Positions 57,291 through 64,000 of a DNA stretch of 64,000 nt are shown here, piece after piece. This stretch comes from Ovis canadensis (Eukaryota > Chordata > Mammalia > Artiodactyla > Bovidae), in NCBI RefSeq assembly GCF_042477335.2, contig NC_091263.1:68194501-68258500 (forward strand), given 5' to 3'. The translations under genes were made by a program, and so were the position numbers. Each line of letters begins with the position of its first letter. Position 1 is the first letter of the stretch. The notes under the pieces were generated by a model. It worked only from the letters and a program-made list of their open reading frames with translations. It was not told where the DNA came from and ran no database searches.

Positions 57291-59031
57291 TAAAAGTGGA
57301 CAAAATCTAGAAGGGAAAATGTGAGTGAAAATACCTGTTCTAGAATGACAACAAGATGGGTTTCTGTCTTTGAAACTTTTTGTGGCTGTGATATTGTTCC
57401 CACAACCAAAAATGAACTAGACATTGTTGCCTGTTGGCAGATGGGGAACTGCCACCATCCAGAGGCAAGAGGTTTGTCTGGGCGTGTAGACACCTTGGGA
57501 TCGGAAGGGGGCTACGGACCACGTGTCCAGTCAGCTTGTCCAGGACTGGCTGCTGAGCACCCCAGAGCTCACACGGCAGCCATCGGCCCTTTCGTCTCAG
57601 TGTCCTCCTTTCCGGGGTGTGCGAGAGGGATAGGCCCTTTCTGTTGCTCACAGAGGGAATAAATTGTCTGAACCTAGAAACAGCTCGTTTTCTAATGGTC
57701 AAATCCATCAGGCCTCGGCCTTGCCTTGTAAGTGCGTGAGAGCTCGACAAGATGCCAGGGTTATGTTTCGATAAAGTATCAACAAGACCGAAGAAGCGAG
57801 TGTGAGAGAGTGCAGGTGTGTGCACGCACGTGTGTGTACGCAACGGTGTTTCAAGCCAGATTATTTTCACAAACGAAACGAGGAAACAGGAAAACATGCA
57901 CACACATATGGAAAAAAACACACTCATCACATACACTTTAACCAACCAAACAGATGTTCCAGGCTAACCTAATCTAGATTTGGAAGCCATGGATTCAGCT
58001 CAAACGCTCGGTTTTCAGCCTCGAGAGAGGTCCTTCCCCTCTCTGACCCCATTTTTCTCTTCCACCAACAAAGTCGGGGACGGAGCGGATGAGCCTGGCC
58101 CCTACTGTGCCGTGTCCACACACCAAGGCTCACTGAAACACACTCGAAGACCCACAGAGCCAGGATGTGGGGCAGCCTGGCACCGCCTTCCGCTGAAAGC
58201 ATTCACCGGCAGCAGCAAGTTAACTGAACAAGGGTAGGCCACCGCTGGCGTCCACGAGAAGCTGCTCAGGCACGTGCCTGGGTCTCCAACCACCCCTGCA
58301 AGTGGGGAGGAAGCTGCGTGTTTACCCACAACAGGAGTGCCACCACACTCTGTCCTGAGGCCTGGTTTGCTGGCACCGGAACTGCAGAGACAGTGGTTCA
58401 CGGTTTATGTGAGAAGGCAGGGTGTGCCTAGTTCAGGAGAAAAGGTTCCTTCCTGCTCAGGGAACAAGGAAGGCTTCCTGGGGGAGGAGGCACTGGAGCA
58501 GGTGCTCAAGGCGGGACTAAATTTAAATGCGTGCAGTGAGTGGGGAGAAGGGTTTCCAGGGAGCGAATGTGGAAGAGAGAAATTCAGTCAGACTGTAATA
58601 AGAAAGTAGGAGGCAATAAAACAGAGACCAGACCACAAGGGCCTTAAATGCTAGAGCAAGCACAATCCCAAAGCAGCTGTCGTCTTAAGCGTGTGTATCC
58701 GCCGTAATTTCAAAATAAACTGATTAAGGAACTGCGAGCTAGTCAAGCGGCCACTGGTGGAACCAACGGACTCAACAATAGCCCTTTGCCCCCAAGGACT
58801 TTCTAGTTCAAATGGTAATTGCTAGAGGTATAAAAACAGCCTCTGCTCAATATTTATTTTCCCTTTTCCTGGAAGATAGAGCAAATAATCAAGAAACAGT
58901 TGCAGGAGCCGAGAGCCTGAGATCATTTTTCAAAGAAGGCATGATCACAACTCTTTACAAATAAGACAACCACACAGGTCAGATATTCTATTTAATTCAT
59001 CAGTTAATGAGAGACCAGTAAGACGTGATTG

Positions 59032-59225
59032 CCTTCCCAGGTGGCTCAGTGGTAAAGAATGTGCCTGCCAGTGCAGGAGATGTAGAGGTGTGGGTTCAAT
59101 CCCTGGGTTGGGAAGATCCCCACTCTAACATTCTTGCCTGGAAAATTCCATGGACAGAGGAGCCTGGTGGGCTACAGTCCATGGGGTCTCGAAGAGTTAG
59201 ACGTGACTCAGTGAGCACGCACACA
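59032..59225 (+). mobile_element. Bov-tA SINE
   Basis: CTTCCCAGGTGGCTCAGTGG head, with a short internal gap, to a CACACA tail. Confidence 0.92.
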
Positions 59226-59507
59226 CACAATAAGGTGTTATACCTGGGAGACAGCAAAGAACCTTCTAGATGCTGGCCATCAGAAATGCTGAACTAAATT
59301 GCTTACCAGATGCCAAAACTGGTCAGTCTCCACCAGACACAGTTTGCAGCGCTATGGACAAGAACCACAGGCTTTGCCATCAAGATTTTACAACTTAAGG
59401 CTCAAAGGCAAGGAAAGGTCCAGAGACCCAGGGAATCTGATAACCAGCAAAGCCCTACATTCCCACCGCGGATGCTAGGAGATGTGTAATCCATCTCAAG
59501 TGAAGTG

Positions 59508-59700
59508 AAGTGAAAGTCGCTCAGTCGTGTCCGACTCTTTGCGACCCTATGGGCTATACAGTCCATGGAATTCTCCAGACCAGAATACTGGAGGGGATAG
59601 CCTTTCCTTTTCCCAGGGGATCGTCCCAACCCAGGGATCGCACCCAGGTCTCCTGCGTTACAGCCACATTCTTTACCAGCTGAGCTGCCAAGGAAGCCCA
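59508..59700 (-). mobile_element. Bov-tA SINE
   Basis: Reverse Bov-tA ending ACCAGCTGAGCTGCCAAGG. Inverted partner of the copy at 59032, about 280 bp apart. Confidence 0.93.
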
Positions 59701-60984
59701 ATCCATCTCAAAGTCTTTCACAATTTTCCCTACAAAGGTGAATAATGATCAAGGTGGAAACCCTTAGGCATGTGTTTTATGGGAAACCTAAGTGAGGATG
59801 AAGCCTGAGGTTGGGAACCAGGCATACACCTGTGTCGTCAAGACAAGGCAGGCCCATGCCAACCCAGGGAACGGCAGACTGGGAGCCCCGAGGCCCTCAA
59901 GGGCTGTGCCACAAATCAGGTGGCAAAGACCCTCCCATTTCTGGAGGCTCCTAAAATGAGGAGCCTGGCACGAATCCCAGGTGCTCAGTCTGGCCATGCC
60001 CGGGAGTCACCTGAGGAGCTAATAAATCTCTCATGCCCCACTCTAGAAACCCCAGACCTAGAGCTTCCGATTGTGCTGGTCAGGGAGAGGCCACCGCACC
60101 ACTGGCTTTTAAAATCTCTCCACCTCCCCAAAACCACCCCGATGAGTCTAATGAAAAGTCAGGACTAGGGACCACCAGGCCAGACGATAAAACCCCTTTG
60201 TCTTGGACACTTTGGGCTTTGTTGTGATGTTCTCTTTCAACTGATGGCTGTCAGCCTCAGTGCAAAACTGGAGGATGTCAGTGGGACATTTTTCAAAAAC
60301 GCTCCTCAAAATTAATCTTTGCTGGATACCATGAAACAAGCAGAATTCGTGACTTGGTCAGACTTGACAAACAGCCTTCAATGTGTTACAATCTTCCACT
60401 ATGTTTGCCGTTCATTCAACGAGCAGGCTGCTGAGCTGAGCACAGGCCTGGTCTCCTGATTTGATGTTTTAGGCATAACATCCACAAAGCAGTACAAAGA
60501 TACCCACAGGTGTTGCTAAGAGGCACCCACACGTGTGTGGCGTGCATTCACACAGGCATTCACACGCAGACACTCACACTGTTCACTCAAACAGCAGCCT
60601 CCAGACGAAAGATCAGGGCCAAAGAGCCAAGAAGGGGCCCCGCTTCACACTGGGGTAACTGATGAGTCACCCTTTTGGTTGGCTGGTCCCCACAGTGGGG
60701 GAGATAAATGGCAAGAGGGCAGACAACGGTGAATCTCAGCGCTCTCCTCCGAGACCTCTGATGTTATTAGGGATCGCTCAGCTACACCAGAGTGGGCGCC
60801 AGGCAGTGCCTGGTACTCTGATGGGCCTTGAGCTAATAGTACAAACCCCTCTTCTAGAGGACACTGTCCTGCCTTCCCGCAGGACCACGCAGGGACATGG
60901 GCCAAGTGTCTCCTGGAAGGATGCTCTTCCGTCTCCTCCCTTCCTCGGTCCTCCTGTTCCTCACCCTGGGCCCCCGCTACCCCT

Positions 60985-61014
60985 ACACACACACACACAC
61001 ACGCACACACACAC
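60985..61014. repeat. (CA)n microsatellite at LIMD1 exon 2 donor
   Basis: About 30 bp of CA repeat with one CG interruption. In the LIMD1 transcript it is a UG repeat that begins within the splice donor itself. Confidence 0.95.
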
Positions 61015-61018
61015 TTAC

Positions 61019-61120
61019 TGCAGGCCGCACAGGTGAAGCATGCATCGTGGTAGAGGTTCCCCATGGCCTGGCAGGCCTGGCCGGCCCCAAACACCCCCTT
61101 GCTGCATTTCACACAGGCTC
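61019..61120 (-). CDS. LIMD1: LIMD1 coding exon 2 (first half of LIM1)
   Basis: A 102-bp exon with two bases of a split codon, 33 codons, and one base of the next codon. It encodes ACVKCSKGVFGAGQACQAMG and on to HDACFTCAAC, giving C-x2-C and H-x2-C-x2-C-x2-C of LIM1. The acceptor is TTGCAG. The donor GTAAGT (61018-61013) runs straight into a (GT)n microsatellite. The large upstream exon with the disordered N-terminal region is not in the window, so the gene is partial here. Confidence 0.97.
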
Positions 61121-61443
61121 CTGCAAGGGAAAGAACACAGCAGTGAGTGGGGAGAGAAACACTGTAATGTGAGTCAATAAAAATCAACGGACAAAAGCAA
61201 GATACCCAGCCGTCCCCACAACCAGCCCATCCCCGAATCCCGAGGGTCACTCCTCTAGAATGTGTGTGTGTGTCTCTCTCTCGCTCTCTCCCTCCATCAG
61301 TCTCTCAACTCTCAGTCCTTTCCGCTGCAGGAAACAGCCCCGGGCTCGTGTCCACGCTCCCTCCACACCAGCGTGTTAATGCTCAGAAAACCTCCATTTC
61401 TTGCATCTTCTTTCTTGTCCAAAGCTTTCAAAGGCTCTCACCA

Positions 61444-61590
61444 GGGACTTCCCTGGTGGCCCAGTGGCTAAAAGTCCTCACTCCCAATGCAGGGGAGTGA
61501 GGGTCCCTGGGTTCAGTCCCTGGTCAGGGAACTAGATCCCAATGCATCAACTAAGACCTGGTGCAGCCAAACAAATGAGTATTAAATTTA
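61444..61590 (+). mobile_element. CHR-type SINE
   Basis: GGGACTTCCCTGGTGGCCCAG head to ATGAGTATTAAATTTAAAAA, in LIMD1 intron 1, 320 bp from exon 2. Confidence 0.88.
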
Positions 61591-61661
61591 AAAAGGCCCC
61601 CACCGTTACAAGACAGCGTCCAAACGCTGCACCATGATTAACACAGGCCAGATATGCCGGC

Positions 61662-61966
61662 TAAGTGAAAGCTGCTCGGTTGTGTCGGACTCTCTGCGAC
61701 CCCATGGCTCCTCTGTCCATGGAATTCTCCAGGCCAGAATACAGGAGTGGGTAGACTTTCCCTTCTCCATGGGATCTTCCCAACCCAGGATCGAATCCAG
61801 GTCTCCCGCACTGCAGGCAGATTCTTTACCAGCTGAGCCACAACGGAAGCCCAAGAATGCCGGAACTGGTAGCCTATCCCTTCTCCAGCGAATCTTTCCA
61901 ACCCAGGAATCGAACCGGGGTCTCCTGCATTGCAGGCAGATTCTTTACCAACTAAGCCCAATATGC
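61662..61966 (-). mobile_element. Two Bov-tA SINEs in tandem
   Basis: A reverse Bov-tA (61662-61852) is joined to a partial second copy (to about 61966), each with its own ACCAGCTGAG- or ACCAACTAAG-type head. Confidence 0.92.
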
Positions 61967-62439
61967 AGGCTGGCCAACTTCAAATTATTTCCTTTAAGTC
62001 TCAATGGTAACTACCAACGGGGACTTACTAACCTCACTTTTTACAAACAGCGATCAGGCCCCCAAGCCCCAGGCCCATCAGACGGCGCGCCCAGTGCTCC
62101 TTCCTGCCCCCACCCTGGCCCCTGGGTCTCAGCTCCAGGCTCCCCCGCCTGCGCCCCACGTCCACCCTCTGCTCCCTTACGTGGGTTAATCCACATACGG
62201 GGGGTGTTGGCATCTCCCTCCCAAAGAACTCCCTCATTATAGTCAAATGAAAAAAAAATTACAATTATGTAAATAATGTATGAATTTTAAAAAAAGATTC
62301 AGGAAAGAAATACACTGAAACTATAAAATTATGACTCATTTCACCACTTTGCATCTTCTGTATTAGAAAAAAAAAATCTTACATTGCTTTATAGCCGAAA
62401 AAAGTCTAGTCTCAGAAGGTATTTTGTATCTGGTTTTTG

Positions 62440-62553
62440 ATCTTGGCCATGCTGAGCGGCTTGTAGGATCTTAGTTCCTTGACCAGGGATTGAACCCAGG
62501 CCACGGCACTAAAAGTACCAAGTCCTAACCACTGGACTGCCAGGGAATTCCCC
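62440..62553 (-). mobile_element. CHR-type SINE, partial
   Basis: GGATCTTAGTTCCTTGACC to ACTGGACTGCCAGGGAATTC, reversed. Confidence 0.85.
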
Positions 62554-62692
62554 TGGATCTGTTTAAGTGCATTGTATAGTGTTACAATTTTTGAGAAACT
62601 GATTATATACTTATATACAATTTTTATATAAAATACAAATAAACATATGTAATTTTTCCAAAATTTAAATGTATATTAAAAGGTCCTCTAGG

Positions 62693-62963
62693 CTTCCCTC
62701 GTGGATCAGCGGTAAAGAATCGGCCTGCCAATACAGGCCGGGTTTGATCTGTGGTCCAAGGAGATCCCACATGCCAGGGGGGCACCTAAGCGAATGAGTT
62801 CCAACTACTGACCCTGTGCTGCAGAGCCCGAGAGCCACAGCTCGTGAAGCCTGTGCGCCTTAGAGCCTGTGCTCCTCAACAGGGACGCTACCACAATTAG
62901 AAGCCCACAGACCGCACCTCGAGAAAGACCGCTCGGCGACGAAGACCTGCCATAGCCAAAAAC
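62693..62963 (+). mobile_element. CHR-2-type SINE
   Basis: GGCTTCCCTCGTGGATCAGC head to CGACGAAGACCTGCCATAGC. Confidence 0.9.
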
Positions 62964-63927
62964 CAGGAAGAGCTCCCCTAGCAGCCAGCAGGGCAACCAG
63001 GGGCTCAGCCAGCCTTCCCTGGCTCTGTCCAATCTGCCAGGCTGCACTCACAGCCACATTCTGCCTACAGGGCCAAAAGTCCTGTGTTTCAAAGTTCTTA
63101 TCATTCCAAGCTGATAAACGACTTCACCTTCAAAGGAAGTCCAAGCTGACACAGCCTTCAGGAAATGAAGCGCACCCGCTCCAAGCCCACCCGGCCCACA
63201 GAGAACACAGAAGCCCAGGACCCGCACGCCGCTTCACCGTCACTCCCTTAGGAAGCACGTGCGGCCGTCCGTAAGGACGGTCCTGTGTCAGCTGAGAAAC
63301 CGGCTCCCGAGAGACTTCGCTGTGCACAGCTTTAGGGATCACAAGTGGTGGTTATTTGTCATTCTTCTGTTTCAACGTTTTATTATGAAAACTTTCAAGC
63401 ATGAAAAGAAAAATGGAGAAGAGTCCCATGTGCCCATGACCCCCGTTCTACAATGGTTAGTACTTCGCTGCCCGCCCCTCAGTCAACCCTGCCATCCAAT
63501 TCGTGATGCATTTCGCAGTAAGATGCAGAGAGCAGTCCGCTTCATCCCAAACACTTCAGTCTGAATATCATTAATAAGAGTTCATTATTTGCTTTCAGTT
63601 ATCTTTTTTTTCAAGATTAAATTCAAACAGTGAAATGCACAAGCTGTAAGTCTATCACCCGATGAGTTTTGACAAGTAACCTATGTAATGTAAACCCCAA
63701 ATAAGATACAGAACATTTCCAACACCCCAGCAAGTTCCCCAAGGTGCTTCCCTTCCATCTTCTCTTACTGGCTATGAAATTGCCTGTGTATGTATTTCTT
63801 TACCTTGCCAACAGCATGATAAAATTGAAAACTCCAAAGAACTCAGAGGCAGCAGCGTGTATTTTTGTCTGATTATTTCATATACAACGTAGGCTGCTCA
63901 AGTAAGTCAAGAACTACATCTATTCTG

Positions 63928-64000
63928 GAACTTCCTTGGTGGCCCAGGGGCTGAGACTCCACACTCCCAATGCAAGGGGCCCGGGTTCAACCCTTGGTCA
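63928..64000 (+). mobile_element. CHR-type SINE, cut by window end
   Basis: GGAACTTCCTTGGTGGCCC head to the edge of the window. Confidence 0.88.

Larger units (their letters stand above)
38051..61018 (-). other. LIMD1: LIMD1 intron 2
   Basis: A 23-kb intron. Besides the listed repeats and the TMA7 retrocopy, nothing was recognised in 38060-38700, 38740-39260, 41150-41580, 41780-42990, 43230-44160, 46220-46970, 47825-49015, 49410-49975, 51900-53165, 53260-54430, 55690-57060, 57290-59030 and 59710-60980. Confidence 0.93.
61121..64000 (-). other. LIMD1: LIMD1 intron 1 (part)
   Basis: Intron upstream of exon 2, running off the right edge, with CHR and Bov-tA copies. 61970-62435 and 62970-63925 hold nothing recognisable. 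Confidence 0.9.

Noticed and set aside
57340-57945. 201-aa minus-strand frame in LIMD1 intron 2
   Set aside because: Part is BovB-adjacent, the rest has no family resemblance, and no splice context was seen.
60645-61250. 201-aa minus-strand frame containing LIM residues as a single-exon gene
   Set aside because: Only 61019-61120 is exon. The rest reads through intron and microsatellite, and LIM1 continues at 37983-38050.

Overview
This window is mammalian nuclear DNA from a ruminant, most likely a bovid. The evidence is the dense load of ruminant-specific retroposons on both strands: Bov-tA and Bov-A2 tRNA-derived SINEs, CHR-type SINEs, and BovB (RTE-type) LINE copies ending in TTCAG/ACTGA pentamer tails. 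They sit among L1 pieces and older MIR and MER5-like relics. No bacterial genes, operons, CRISPR array or prokaryotic mobile system is present.

Two protein-coding genes cross the window, both on the minus strand and in the same order and direction as in human 3p21.31 (LIMD1 upstream, SACM1L downstream). From the right edge, seven exons of LIMD1 lie between 61120 and 24560. They encode all three C-terminal LIM zinc-binding domains and the stop codon; the large first exon with the N-terminal region is off the right edge. All boundaries are canonical GT-AG and the reading phase matches at every junction. A long 3' UTR follows, probably to about 20165, where an ATTAAA signal is followed by a GU-rich element. 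After a short intergenic stretch comes the SACM1L CpG-island promoter (about 16270-17020), its first coding exon (16604-16635), and after a 14.7-kb intron its second coding exon (1812-1909). The rest of SACM1L runs off the left edge.

A complete tRNA-Arg (anticodon ACG) gene with a T5 terminator lies at 17057-17129. It is head-to-head with SACM1L, about 420 bp from the SACM1L start codon, so a Pol III and a Pol II promoter share one CpG island. A BovB copy separates this island from a second small CpG-rich block at 17755-17890.

The only other gene-like item is a dead retrocopy of TMA7 at about 47421-47813, in a LIMD1 intron, next to SINE sequence with a shared target-site-like duplication. 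Most long open frames are chance frames in GC-rich, GT-rich or repeat DNA.

I found no new biological system. The points most worth a second look are the UG repeat abutting a LIMD1 5' splice site, the 400-bp GT/G-rich tract in the LIMD1 3' UTR, the tandem L1 5'-UTR units around a Bov-A2, the 125-bp tandem expansion of a CHR SINE, the TMA7 composite insertion, and the tRNA/SACM1L shared promoter region. Repeat family names come from recognising consensus-like sequence by eye, and repeat edges are approximate.
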